Shown here: piece by piece, positions 35,466 through 50,400 of the stretch
How positions within the stretch are numbered: the first letter of the stretch is position 1
How the letters are laid out: each line of letters starts with the position of its first letter
Assembly (NCBI GenBank): GCA_030562195.1
Contig: JAUJPP010000007.1
Coordinates: 27,711,769-27,775,768, forward strand
Direction of reading: 5' to 3'
Source: Nipponacmea schrenckii
Lineage: Eukaryota > Mollusca > Gastropoda > Lottiidae
DNA length: 64,000 nt
The notes under the pieces: generated by a model
What the model was told of the DNA's origin: nothing
The model's input: only the letters and a program-made list of their open reading frames with translations
Database searches by the model: none
Position numbers and translations under genes: made by a program

Positions 35466-38400
35466 CTAAACCTTCTTGATTATACTAGATAAATGTAATA
35501 TATCGGGTACCTCTATGGTTTCTAATTCTATATTAGAGGGGTTGAAAGGGAATGTAACTGGATAAGAATATTTAGTGTCCATTAATAAAGTGTTATTTGT
35601 ATCATCACGTGATTTCAATTTCTCCTGAATTTTACGTATAAATGATATTGGTACTCTTTCTTCAAATTCATCAACTGGTGTATATAGATTTAATATTTTC
35701 ACAATCTGAAACACAAATTAAATAAGATTAAAACAGTATTTCAAGTTGAAAATTTATGATTTATGATACAAATTTGATACAACGTATAGCACAATGCCTG
35801 GGTTTATTGTCCCATCTGGAAGACGAGATGCTTTTTTCATGTCATTCACTCTGACCTGCATCACTGAATCTGAAGGTATTATCTCATCCTATGCCATTAT
35901 TTAACTTTGGACTATCAGGTTTGTTAGAAAGCGTCTGAGCCACCGAAGCTCCATTTTGTCTAAGGCAGAAACTGTGCTGAAAGACTATAAGCATACCAAG
36001 GACTATAAGCATACCTATATGTTATTTTCACAATACAAGAAATGAACTATTTGAGAAAATGAAGTAAACAAATTATTCTTCAAACAAACCTGTGCATTTG
36101 TTAATTTTGAACACATTTCACTAATACTATCTACATCGGAATCTGTTTTTCGAGCTTGCAATAACTGAGAGGCCTGGATGATAGGATCTAAAGCTGTGAT
36201 TGCACCAGACTCACTCAATTTATTATCACGTAACCATTGTTCTAAATGACTTAGATTATATCTGAAAATGAAAAGAGGAATAAAATTTTAAAGAGAGAAT
36301 CAAAGCAAATTAAATAGGACAGTTCTAAAGCTATATAGACATTTAGACGCAATTAGAATATAGAAAAAATTTACCTGATTTGCATTCCTTTTGACCAGTT
36401 ACACATATCTTTTCTTAGTAATAAATTATTTAATGAACCAGCACAGATATAATAGAATACCTAGAAAATAATACAAAAAAATGATCAGCAAAATTCGCCA
36501 TGACAGCAGCATAAGACTACTATTTTTTCAATTTCAAACTATCGAGGGATTTTTAACATTCACAGTCTGTAGCACACTCAGTTCATTGTCCCATCTGAAG
36601 GACTAGACACATTTCAGTCCCTCCCCTCAGGTCAGCGAGCAAACATCTAACTCAGGCCACCACAGCCTCCTATATGTTGCTGTAGGATAAGAGATACATG
36701 TATGTCAATAACAATCTTTACCTGTCTAAATATCTGTTTACCAAGTTCAGGATCTACAGCATGTTGTGTTACTATTCTCATATAATTATTTAGCTAAAAA
36801 TAAAAACAAATGATCAAAATCTTCATCACTCAAAATATTTAACATAAATACCAATTATTATATTTTTGTATCTTTTGTATTATACATTGTGTACCTTTAA
36901 AGGGTAAAATTGTAAAAAGATCAGCTCTTTTTTTCTCCCTTCTATTATTATCATCATGAGGATAAATTAAATAAAGATTTTTTGCACCAATTTTGTCAGA
37001 AAAAAGCCAAAATCAACTATTAAAGAATTTTTGACTGCACAAAGGCCTCATCTGAACAACAAGACAGTTTTTCAATGTCAGCTCCACAGACTTGCATCTC
37101 TTCCATACTAATACTATTAATCTATAGCAGATTAGATAGAAGGAATAAATAATACCTACCGATCTCATGAGTGAATCTAACGAATAATCATTACTGTCTA
37201 GTTCTCTAGCACTACTAGATGATCTTCCCCGTAATCCTGAGGGTTTACTGGCGTTTAACCCAGAAATAGCTTCATGTTCTAATATAGCTGGTACTATACT
37301 GGGTTGAATCAATTCTTCCATCCTCTTTAATAATCCTTGATATATCCATACAGCTAAATCACTGAATACTTGACGATATTCTGATAAATCAAAGTTACGA
37401 AGACATTGTTCATTCTGTTTGGGTGTGTTCTCAGTTTGGAATGCCTAAAACAAAACAATATTAACCAAATGTTTAAATACATATGTATAAACCCAGACTA
37501 AAATAAAGAATTCAAGAATAAGTCATAAGTAATCATATAATATAAAGTTAACCAATGGACACCTTGATGGTGAAGTATTGATAAGATTGAAAACACCTCT
37601 GCTTAGAGTACAACTGCTATAATAGAAGCAAATGTCTATAATCACAGCCCAATGTCTTGCTAAGATAACTGCCTGTGTAAAATACAGTACTCACCTTTTC
37701 TCCACTATATTGTTTTAATGTATGTAATAATCTACAAGTATTAGCTAACCATAGAGTTATTCTATCTAAATCATCATTATGTCTCTACAATAATTCAATC
37801 ATATTATTAACAATATTATATCAATACAGGGTATATTTGACTTATAAAGAAACAAAATCATAGGTTAACTGAACATTTCAAATACTTAAGTAAATAACAC
37901 ACTCCCTGATCGGACCATAATGATTTTAGATGGGTCAAATCAAATAAGTTATAGGCTATAGAATAGTAAGCAATACCAGCACTAATAAACTTACCTTCAC
38001 CACTTTTTTAATACCATTAATTGTATTAGTTAATAAACCTCTCACTTTCTCATCATCATTGGTAAAATCTGTCTGTCTTACAATCATAAATAATATATAG
38101 GCAGGTAGACCAGGTATTAAACCAGCCGCTACTTTAGGTTTTAAATCTAAAATATAGAATTATAAAATTAAGCTCTTGACCTTTAGTTTAGCAAGTCAGT
38201 GATCTCTCTCTTGAAGTCATAACAATAACCTAATCTAACTTAGAGATTTTCTCTATTAGTTATTTGTGTCTCAATTGAATATTGTCTAACTAATAAGGAA
38301 GTAAACCTTTTTTAACTGAATAATCATACTAACCCAGGACAAGATTTTTAATCAGTACATTCTCATCTTCTTTCTTTAATTCTAACATTCCCATAAAGGT

Positions 38401-38483
38401 TCGTTCTCTATGTTTGACTGTTGCTAAGGAACCGTTACCTTCACCATTCTCTGCTTTTTCTAACTCGGCTTGAATTTCAGCAG
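35466..38483 (-). CDS. MYO5: Myosin V globular cargo-binding tail (dilute domain) exons and stop
   Basis: Exons 38334-38483, 37995-38146, 37695-37784, 37160-37444, 36722-36793, 36375-36460, 36090-36261 and 35466-35705. This domain binds cargo adaptors (melanophilin, Rab-linked partners) and folds back on the motor in the inhibited state. Conserved blocks in order: [138 protein letters not shown] and [18 protein letters not shown]. The final residues IIKKV replace the vertebrate ISRV. No frame-breaking changes are seen. Confidence 0.95.
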
Positions 38484-41400
38484 CTGTTTAATACACAATA
38501 AGATAAGATGACTAATCTGCAGATTATTTATTCCATGTACAGTACATTATGACAATTACATGGTTCTATGGTTAACTCTTCGTCCTTACAGAATTTATCG
38601 GACAGGATTTTCATTTCAGCAATCAGCCTAGGTTTTTACCAAATTTGACTAGTGTAATATAGAGAGTATAGAATAACAGGACTTCTGTACCAAGTTATAA
38701 AATGTATCGATTACTTTGGATTCATTCTACAAAGTTTAACATCTAAAACTGATTTTATTATTCTTGTACTCTTGTAGTATTCTTGTCTAATATTCAATGT
38801 AAAATGCATCTATATATATGGTTATATTCATGAGATCTTCAGTAAAACCTTTCATGTGAAAATCAGAAACAAAATGTTGCATTCTCAATAATTTAGTGTT
38901 TTTGGGGAAAAGAATTCGAGAAAAGACTAATATACATATATCTAAACTACTAGTAGACCTATGATAAGAACAAAAACAAATCTCTTTGGTGGTGAGTCAC
39001 CAATGGTGGAAAGATATAATAGTTCATGCCATTTGAAAACTAAACAGTGACGACATCAAATGAACCTGTAATCTTACCAGTTGTAGGACTTAGTGAACAT
39101 GTAGAGTCAAACGTTAACGAACGTTGCATACTTCCTAGTAGCACAATTTAAAATATACAATGTCATGAATGATGATGTAAGCAAATATTTGACTGCCTTT
39201 TGGCTCTTTCTTATAGTGCAAATTTCCTTTGTTGAAACTGCAGCTCATAATCTATTGCAAATCATGAAATATGTGTTATATCTAATTCACATAATAGAGC
39301 AAAACTGAGCAAATTTCTAGACCAATTCTGTTAGGGAGGACAACAAATAAGCATCTAACTGTATGAAAATTTGTAAACTTGAAAATGTTTATATCTTACC
39401 TTCACCAGCTCGTAATTTCTTGGAATAAACTTTCAACACTTTCTTTAATTTACGTATCTGTTGAGTTTGATCATCTATCATTTCTCGTAGATCCTAAAAT
39501 AGTAACATCACATTGTACAATATAATATTGTCACACAAAACACATGGATGATTCAAAATTTATGACTTTAATAATATCATTTTGTGAATTAAAGTTTTGA
39601 ATTTTTTGAAATTGTGTAGAAAAAAAAAGTGAACACAAATTGGCACAAACTTAAAACAAAAATTTTTTAGAAGGAAAACAACTTAAAAATGTTCACAGTT
39701 AGGGATCTTTTCTAAAACCGGGTCCTTTGCCAAGCATCTAGGTATTGATGTTCCTGGATTATCTGTACCCATTTACAGTTGGATCGACTGGAATTATGAG
39801 TAAAGATGACTTACCAAGTTTTCAGAGGTCAATCTGGTGATTTCATGTTGCATAGTAGCTTCAATCTTAGCTTCTGGACCCAATGATAGATTCTGAAATT
39901 TGAGGATGAGAATAAATCATATATTTCAAACAGAAATGGATGGAGGGTATACTAAATTATATTCTATTCATACAGTCAGCCCAGCAATCAAATTGGAATA
40001 GGTACATGTATGTTAAATATATATTAGCGAAAGCATGTTCTTTTCATCACAAAGTGTTTGTTTTATTCCATTTCATAATCTTGAAAGTTGAATTTATATC
40101 AATGAAATGAGTAAAATTTTGCAACCATGATCACCAAAACTTGTCTCATCTAAAACAATTGCCAAAAACACAATGAAACACATGCAGAAACTAAGAAATT
40201 GAACAAAAACTGGAAATAATTGCAAGTTATCAAGACAACAGACCCACCACCAAACACAGCACAAATTAACAAAATATATCAACATAACTTTACTCTCCAG
40301 AACAAATCATTTATGGTTAAAAATATTGTTTGGCATGAATTTCCCTTAAGTTGCTACATGTATTACATAAATAGTAACTTAACATACAAACTAGTTCAAA
40401 ATCTTAAATGTTACACAAAGTTTGCTGTAATGGATCCTTTGCCACGTTTTCTACACAACTTATAAGACATGCATACATTTGGCAGTTCAACTTCAATACA
40501 TTCAATTTCAACTGTTTTTAGAGTATTGGAAAACAGGTTATTTTATTTGACAATCCTGTATGGGGATAATGAATGAAACTAGGATAATGAATGGAATGAT
40601 AATTGTTTCAAACAGTGTGATAATGATAATGAAAAAGAAAATGAAACAGAAAATGAATCATGCTAAAGAATCTGAGTTTACATACTACTGTAACATCATT
40701 TAACTGATGGTAAGAAAAAATAGAAAACCATTTTGAAAATTATTTCTGAAAGTCATTTACAGATACCGTAATAGATTAGATACTAGTGGAGAAGCAAAAG
40801 TATTTCTTCCAGGCAGCAATGATGAAACTACTTATCATAATACAACAAATAATTAAGTATAGAATCCCAATTTCTATGTACCATTAAAGAAACTTACAGT
40901 TTCAGCATAGAAACTAAAACCACACACAGATTTAAGTTTCAGCTTTTATAGAACAAGAGCTTAAAGATTCAAAGTAGAAAGGATGTTTATCCAAAAAAAA
41001 CCAAATTCTCACCTGGCCAATAAGTTTCTGTTGTCTCTCATTGTCTTTCTTTAATTCCTTTATTTCCTTTCTTAATTCATCCTGTATTCTCTTAGCATCT
41101 TTCTCGGTCTTGTCTAACTGTGACTGTAGTAATCTAAAATACACAAAATAGTAAAAAATAGTATAAAAATAGTATAATAATCATATGGAAATAATAAACC
41201 CAAAAGATCAAGAACTATCTGGGTTACTTAAGCTGTAAAATTATAAAATCTACTGTTACTGGATTTTGTATTTTTAAGGTGTTTTATTGTATTGATCATA
41301 AGGTTGGTGATTAAAACATAATCTAGCTATATCATTTATTTTAAATGTCAAATTACAGTAACAATGAAATTGTACACGAAAACTTACAGAAATACTGTAG

Positions 41401-44400
41401 GTAGAGAAATATGTGTATTATGTAATGTGACTAATTCCCTTTACAATTTAATTAATTTTTTACACATGCAAATATAAAACATAGTTTAAAATCAGTTGTA
41501 ACTCTATAGATTTTACTGGTGAATTGTTTGATTTGTTAACAGTAATTTGAACACAACTTGACCTGCTCAACACAGATCTGTTAGCTTCTGAGCTAATTTA
41601 CTTCTATTGCACAATAGTTTTAACCTATAAAGACCCTTTTTGTACCAAAATCATGTCCTCTACTGATAAAAGTAGTTTTTTCAGAATCTGTAAGATCTAA
41701 ATTTTATCTTAAAGATAAGAAAAATTTAGTCAGCCAACTGATCATCGATACCTCAATATAAAAATATACAAATATACAGGTAGCAAATACACAAATATAA
41801 ATTAAAAAGTATAAAACCTCATTGAAAAAGCATAATAGTCCTAATAAACTAGACACTAGTCAGTGATATTGGTTACAACAGCAGAAAGGAAGTAGTAAGA
41901 TTACTGAAGTATTTATTTGTAACATTCCAACAGTCTGTACTAGTATCTTAATTACTAAACAAATTGACTATACCTGTTATTTCTACTATTATTACTATTT
42001 GATTTTACCCTAACAATTTTGACTACCATACCAACAAACAAAACTATTAACAGAATTTAAGGTCTTTTGTTCTCTTTGATTAGATGCTCTAGAAACTATA
42101 TAATAAAACAATTATAATTTATATTATATAATATAACAATTATAAATGTAATTTACATTATATAATATAACAATTATAATTTATAAACTAGTGTCCAAAA
42201 GAACGATACCAAAGTATTTTAATTATTATTTTCACTAAGTGAATTTTTTAGTATATAATATGACAATATGTATTACACATCTGAAAACACAGCATAGTTG
42301 ATCAAAAATACAGGAAAGACTCGATCACTTCCAGGAAAAAAACAAATTTTATGACAGTAACATTTCCCTCTAGCTGTACATGCATATAAACTGTATTAAA
42401 CTGCTGACATACCCCACCCATCTTTAAAGGTTTGTCATATTGATTTTACAGATTTAACCGAAATAAATTTTTGTACAGATATTTTAAAAGGATTTTTTCA
42501 AAAAGCATAACACCAATCCTTTATTTCTCCATTTTTTTGTTTTTCTTTGCAAACAGATGGTATTGTTTCTTTTGGAAACTAGTTTTTTTTATAATGTAAC
42601 AATTATAATTTATATTGTATAATGTAACAATTATAATTTATATTACATTATATAGCAATTATAATTTATATTATATAACAATTATAATTTACATTATATA
42701 ATAGAACAATTATAATTTACATTAAATAGCAATTATAATTCATATTACATTATATAGCAATTATAATGTATATTATATAACAATTATAATTTTCATTATA
42801 TAATAAAACAATTATAATTTACATTAAATAGCAATTATAATTTATATTATATAATATAACAATTATAATTTACATTATATGTAACAATTATAATCTATAT
42901 TATATAATGTGACAAGTATAATTTATATTATACAATACAACAATTATAATTTATATTACATTATATAGCAATTATAATTTATATTATATAGCAAGTTAAT
43001 TTACATTATATATTAATTATAATTTACATTAAATAATATAACAATTATAATTTACATTAAATAATATAACAATTATAATTTACATTATATAACAATTATA
43101 ATTTACAAAATATAATATAACAATTATAGTTTACATTATATTATATAACAATTATAATTTGTATTATATAACAATTATGATTTATATTATATAACAATTA
43201 TAATTTGTATTATATAACAATTATAAGGACAAATAACTTATGAAGACTGCACTTGAACTAAATGAGCAACTACCCTTCCTGATTGCTCATTAAAATTATC
43301 TGAGAAAATTGTACAATACTTTATAAAAAAATCAATTTTCAAAGATGAATGGGTAGGGAGAGGAGCTCTTTATTGTTCCCACAAGTCATGTCAGTCAGAT
43401 TTTATAGATCTTATATCAAATCCGATATCACTAAGATCTTTTATTCATCATTTTCTCAGACTAAACTTGATCAAAACATTAATTCAAGTATAGAGCTATC
43501 AATTTACCTAAAACAATTACCATCAAGTTTTGTCCTGTCAAAGAGACAATTTGGACTAAGAACTAAGAAAAGGGAATAAATTATGTCCAAACATTAAGTA
43601 TGAGTTAACAGTATAGGACGATATTTAACATATTAAAACACCAATAGAGAGATATATAGGAAGGGTATATCAATATACTGGAAAGATTATCACTATGTCT
43701 AAAAGTAAATAGTATCATGTTGATCAAACCTGACCATTTGAATAGTCCAGTAGATTACTATTATAGTACATCGTTTAATTTCACTTATAAACTAATTACA
43801 ATACTTATATAATATAACAAACAATCATATATGTAAGACATTAATTGTTTCTTATACATTATATATTTAATACATCACTGTTCAATCATTCAAAGAAAGA
43901 GCAAACAATGATTTTTTTCAAGAGAACAACTTAGGTTCTTTGAATTTTGTCTACCAGAAGGTCTTGGGCTTAATCTGTTCCCAGATCATTCCATGTACAG
44001 CTGAGTTGAATGGATTTACAAGGAAAAGATGACCAAAATTACATACCATGACCACTCAACCAAACAAAACCAATTGAGCTTCATTGGATACATAGCTGTT
44101 TTTTTTTGCTAAATCCAATGCGATGTATCAAGAATATTCACATTCAATAAAATATAATCATCTGTTGTCACTATGCAACTAAGTTTGTCAACTTGCCATT
44201 TAAATTTCAAGTCTATTAATGAAATTTTAAATATAAAATGGAATAATAGATATCAAACCTTGTCATATTGCAGTTTTCACTAATAATCATATCTAGAAAT
44301 CCCTCTGTCTCTCACAGTATCCTTGACAAGAACTGACACTAACACACAAATATTTCACATCAAATCTTTTAAAAGGTGTTAAAAAGCAATAAAAGGTAAA

Positions 44401-47400
44401 TTTAACCATTGAACTATTTTAATGTATGTTAATATTTGACTGAACTAGACTGTGTCATATAGGTCAGTAGAAGCTGATCTCATCTGGGTTAATGGCCCTA
44501 TAGTTTAATCAACAATTGTTGATGTTTGAAAATTTACATCTTAGGTGTTTAAAATGGTCAGATTTGATCAGATTGAACAGAAGCTAGTGATAACAATATT
44601 GTTTTTGATGATATAAAATAGCCTTGAGGCTGAAATATAGTATCACATTTTTAATCTTGGGACACTGGTTATGGTCAAACTGACACAAAATAACCAAACC
44701 TAACTCAAGACACTAGCTCTGGGGACTGTGGGAATCCGGATTTAGTTTCCAGACATCTGATTGATCACTATACTCAGTTTAAATCTAGTTTAATTACCCA
44801 ATGAGATTGCTGTATTTCATTTTAACTGGATATAATCTCAGTTAAGATTTTGAGAATACCGTAAATCCTTGTTTTCTAACAAAATGGATATGAACTCTGT
44901 TCTTATTTGGACACTCGATTACCAAGATGATTACAATGATTTAGATATCTAATTTCTATTCTTGAGTTGTCTTAACCTTTACTGATTTTGACTTCTTATT
45001 CTTGTAAACCATTTGTATTTATGAACATTTTGCCTTAAATTTTCCATCTTTCTATCTTTTTAATATTCAACCATTTTAATCTCAGATAAGTAAATAGACT
45101 ATATATATAATAATTTATTTCTCACCACAATGAACTTTAATTACCTGTCACTTAATTATCAATTAAGACGATGTAAATTTAATTCTCATGAATATATTTA
45201 ACTGGTTTAGCTTGTTTTATTTGGGTGGTTCAAAGTAACATTATAATCAACAGATCAGTGAACATCTTTAATTAGCCCCAAGATCCAAAAACCTGTCCAA
45301 ATACACTATTATTTCTTGTTAAGACTTCTATTGTCTTAATGCATTATTCATTCTGAAGAAACTGAATAAAAACCAAATTGGAACTAATCTGATTCTGAAA
45401 ATTTGTTATGTCACATCAGAAATTTCAGTTAACAAGAGTTGATAAAATCCTAATTGATTTACTGAAAGTAAAAACTGAATATGGTATTATTAATATTTAT
45501 CTCATGAAATAATTTGATGAAAAAGTTATTTAATGAATAGCGTTCTTTACATGTAACAATAGTCTTAAATATAAAAAATTTACACTTTGCAACAATTTTC
45601 CCTGCTTATAAATCTTGTCATCAAATAATGGCTTCACTATTTTTAGGGTGTTCAGGTGATGTGATTTGTTTTTTACAAGAATTTTCAATTTTATTAATAG
45701 CCAAAGTATTTATCTTCCTATTTTTTTTAACTTCATTCACGTTATAAAAACTAAATAAGATAAAAAAAGTCTCTAGATGATTGATATGGCCTTCAGCATT
45801 CCATTATTACTATGATCAATATTAGGGTCCTTCGGTTTAACATATTGACAAAGAACCATATTCAAAAGATCATAATGACCTTCCTTTTGCCCTTAATAAT
45901 ACATCATTTTATAATATGTTCATCAAATTTCTTTTCAGTCTATTGTATATCAATCAACCCTTCATTCAAACTGTAAGGGTTTGTTTACTTTCTTATGAAC
46001 TTCATAACATTTCAAAATAACCCAGTCTATTCAAACTATATGTACATCAAAAAAGGAAAATCTGTTGGCAAATAACCTATAATATGAACTTTCAGAAACA
46101 CTCACTATTGTTTTTGTTAATTCCTTTCCCGTCTGCTAGTCTGAAATTTATAGTTCCTTACTTAATCTTTTAAGTCTGATGAAAAAGTCATTTTAATTCA
46201 TAATTCCACTGGATCCAGCCAAGAGGTTTAGCCAAGGACAAGCTTTGAACGTTAGTTGTTAACCTTGTAAAATATAGTTGTTTGTTCTCTTTTTTCGTGC
46301 ATGAGAAGGCAAACAGGGACCAAATATGCAAGTTTCAGACTCTTTGGCAAGTTAAAACAAGCATGCTGTTGCATTAAATAAATTCAGACCCACCTATATA
46401 AATGAATGAAATTTACAACATAACCCAAACTTAGAAAACAGCTAAGTATACACTATAGGGATTTACTATTTCAATACAGAATGTGACCTTGAATTTTCAA
46501 TGAATAATTTCTATTCAGGTATTGAACTTTCTATGTAAGGCATATATACATACTAAGTATTCAATTACATGTTATTTATAGACATATATAGAAGAGAACT
46601 ATTGCATAGAAATTTCCACAGTCAATGCATGAACCGAGAATTGTTTATAGTAAATATGGAATTGCATCAACTGCCTTAACTTTATATTGTCCTAGTTGGA
46701 TATTTATGAACTGCATTCAGACAAGGCTGGCAAATCTTCCTATAGAATGTTGTGTAAAAGTTATTTCAATAGATTGGTGCTGGTAGGGGCTACAAGGGGG
46801 TCTTACAACTGACAGCAGAAATTGTCATAATGTCACTTTGTACAGACCAGTTGTTTTGAACATTGAATACATGTTGTAGTGTAAGTCTCTCTAATGTAAA
46901 TGATATAAACTTGTCAAGGTCTGATGTTGTATATGTTACATACATCACTGTCATAGTTAAAACATAGGAAAATGACAGGTAGTAATAATGTTAATTAAAT
47001 CTTCCTCAGGCTTGTTACCTCTATCATTAACATCTTAACCGTATAATTCCGAATATAGTGCGCAGGCATGTATAATGCGCACCCCTTCCTTGCCTCCGCG
47101 AAATCGGGGAAAATTCATTTACCCATGTATAGTGCGCACCCCTTTTCGCGGCAAAAATACGACTTTAAGTTGGCATTTCACAGACACCGATATCGGGAAA
47201 TAGTTGTCAATATGTAAGTCACCATTCATAGATTTTTTTTTATAATAAACAATGTTCCACAGCAACTACGTTTCTACTATTTATTTTTATAATAAAATCC
47301 TTTTTAATCCCGTAGTTATTGCTTCTAATCTCTCGTAATGGTATTATTGAGTGTTATTTATAAATCATGTATCATGCTATTAATTTACGGTACCGAGGAT

Positions 47401-50400
47401 GATATTCATCTTGAAGAAAAATGTGCAATTACCCGGTAAACTTTGACGTATTGAAGAAGATATCATTGACAGGAATTCGAAGGGCTAACGGTAACTGACT
47501 TGGTGTAAGACTAATAGCCCGATTATACTTGTAATCATAATGCGAATAATAATCATGATATTGCGTCAGTTCATTTTGTGTGAATACTTGATTATTATAC
47601 TAATCGATAAATTGTACACGACTTAACTGAGATACCGCTCTATTACGCTTCTCACCTGATTCGGTATTTTTAATGCTTTGGACGCTACCGAGGATGATAT
47701 TCATCTTGAAGAAAAATGTGCAATTAACCGGTAAACTTAGACGTATTGAAGAAGATATCATTGACAGGAATTCGAAGGTCTAATGGTAACTGACTTGGTG
47801 TAAGACTAATAGGCCCCATTATACTTTTAATCATAATGCGAATAATAATCATGATATTGCGTCAGTTCCTTTTGTGTGAATACTTAATTGTGATTGTTTC
47901 GTTTGTTTAACGTAAATAAATATCATTGTCTTTCTTAATTAAGTCTTTAATCATCGCTGGAGTGACACGATTCGCTCAATAGTTTATTTTTATCGTCTGC
48001 TTTTACCCCCCGCATAGATTTATCGACTAGTATTGCCTCTCAACGGAAATGAAAAAATTGACGGCGTGAACCTTGTGTATCATATCTGATGAAAAATTTG
48101 GAAAACAATGGATTATATTAAAACCCGCTTATTCTGGTAACCGTATTTATATTCAGGCAAGACTCGATTACGTATTGAGGCATGTCATCAAGCATGACAA
48201 TCCATTGTTCCTACTATAAAAGCCATTGAAAATGCTTTGCCCGTGAACATTATATTTGTTGGTACCTCTCGTCTTCACGTAACATTTTCCATTTTAAAAA
48301 CAAAGTTATTAACTAATATCATTTTAGTTTTGTTCAAATATTTAACAATAAATATTTAATTTATAAGATATTAATCATATTGGGCTGTTATTAAAATCAT
48401 AATTCAATCTTTTACACAAATCAATTTTACCGCGAGTGTCGATGAAGGAAGACAAAATGGCGGATCCTTAACATCGACTTGTGGCATTTTCGTTGGGAAA
48501 AAATACTCCAAATTTATTTACCCGTATATAGTGCGCACCCCCTCTTTGTTGGGCCCATTTTATGGCAAAAACCTGCGCATTATACACGGAAATATACGGT
48601 AACCAAAGTTTAGATTAACTTTCATTATCAATCATTGGTTGCATGGATAGCGTAAGGTTTTTGTCTAACCAATAAAATGCCTTAAGATTATAAGATGTGA
48701 CCCTGAGTTGATCTGCATCAAGGACTAGAACAATTTTCAATATGATTAAGCTCAAAAGCTACCACTTAAAAGAAAAATTCAGGCACTTCGCAAACTGTAT
48801 TAAGTTTAATTTAACGTCAAAGATTTGAAAGAATAAGCAAAGATTGACATCTCTGACATGATTCAGAGACACCTTAAACATTACAAATTCAGCAAAATTA
48901 AAAGCCATGCTTGAAAATGAAAATAAACATCATCATGCCAAAGAAATAAATATCAAAATTTAAAATTTGAAAAACCCTTAGGTTGACGTATAGTATCAGT
49001 TCAATTAAAATGAGTTCATAACCTTCAACTACAAGACAATGTTTGTCTTAATTTTCAACAACCTATTGACATTCTGAGCTTTGTTTACATTAATAGTTAA
49101 TGTAGGACAAGATCAAAGCATTACAAACACTAACAGGCTCAAGATTTTCTGGTCACAAAAAGTTCACATTCTTCAGCCTTGTAAGATGCTCATTAGCCTT
49201 TGTAAAAAAAGAAATCTTCTCAATAATGTAGATTTAGATTATCTGGACTGAACTCAAGTCTCAACTCAGAAAAATATCTAACAAGGAACATTTCTCAAAA
49301 TACAGTCACCAATTTATAATTTACCATTAAATGGTCAACTTGAAAGTTTAATTTTATCAATGTCTACCAATTCAAGCTTATTGATTATAAGTGACTTTTA
49401 TGTCATTTGGATGGTTTTATGTCCTTTTAATTGCTCTAAGTATACAAGTGTTATTTAATAATGTTATTTCATTCTCATTAAATTTACAAGAACATTACTT
49501 GACAACAATAACATCAGAAAGCTTTTATTGCCCTTAACCAATAGATATGTATATGATAACTACAAAACAATGTAACTGCATTGTGATTCTTGTTTTGATA
49601 AATTTGATGAAGTTTTACACCCTATTTTTCTGCACCTGATTCACCTAATGGTGTCAGGCAAAGGTAGGGTGCAGAGTATGTAAAAATGGTAAATTTTGCC
49701 AGGACAGAAATATAAGCCATCCCTTGTTCATTTCCAATTGCCCCACCCAAAGCTCTCAGTAGTAGTACCGTACATACTGGAATTATCATCCGTCATAAAA
49801 ACACTTACCCTTGATGATATGAACCTGTATCATTTCCACTATCAGAATATTTCTCTCCTGTAATACACCCATAACATTGACACTGGGAACCCCATGATTT
49901 GTGTCCGAATCCCTCAAAATATTCTGGAGGATCTAAACTAGAGGAGCTAGTACGATGAGTTTTAAACCATTGTTTGTCTATATTACCTGGTGAGGGCATC
50001 AAATCACCATGATCCTCATGATCTGTATCATGAGAGAATGATATGTCGATACTGCTATCAAATATACTAGATTTAGACGTTGAGTCCAGTTGCTTCCAAT
50101 GATAGGGATGAACAATATGCCTACTTGGAAATATTCGAGATTCTGATCGTACTCTGGGGATTTCACTTTTGCTAGGTTCAAATAAATTCACACTGCTTGA
50201 ATTCTGTTCTAGTTTCTGTTGCAAGTTTTCCACAGAATCAGAAGAAATTTCAGGATTTGATTCTGTTAAAGACATTGTTTCTGTCACATTGGAATCCTGA
50301 TGGTCCAAATGCAGATTGTCAGGAAACAAAGAAGGGTCCTCAGAATCAATGGAACATCCAGAAATATTGTACATGTCCTTATTAATAGATGATATTCCTG

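Noticed and set aside
43349..43579. 76-codon plus-strand ORF in the myosin V intron
   Set aside because: Isolated, with no homology, no splice context and ordinary intronic composition.
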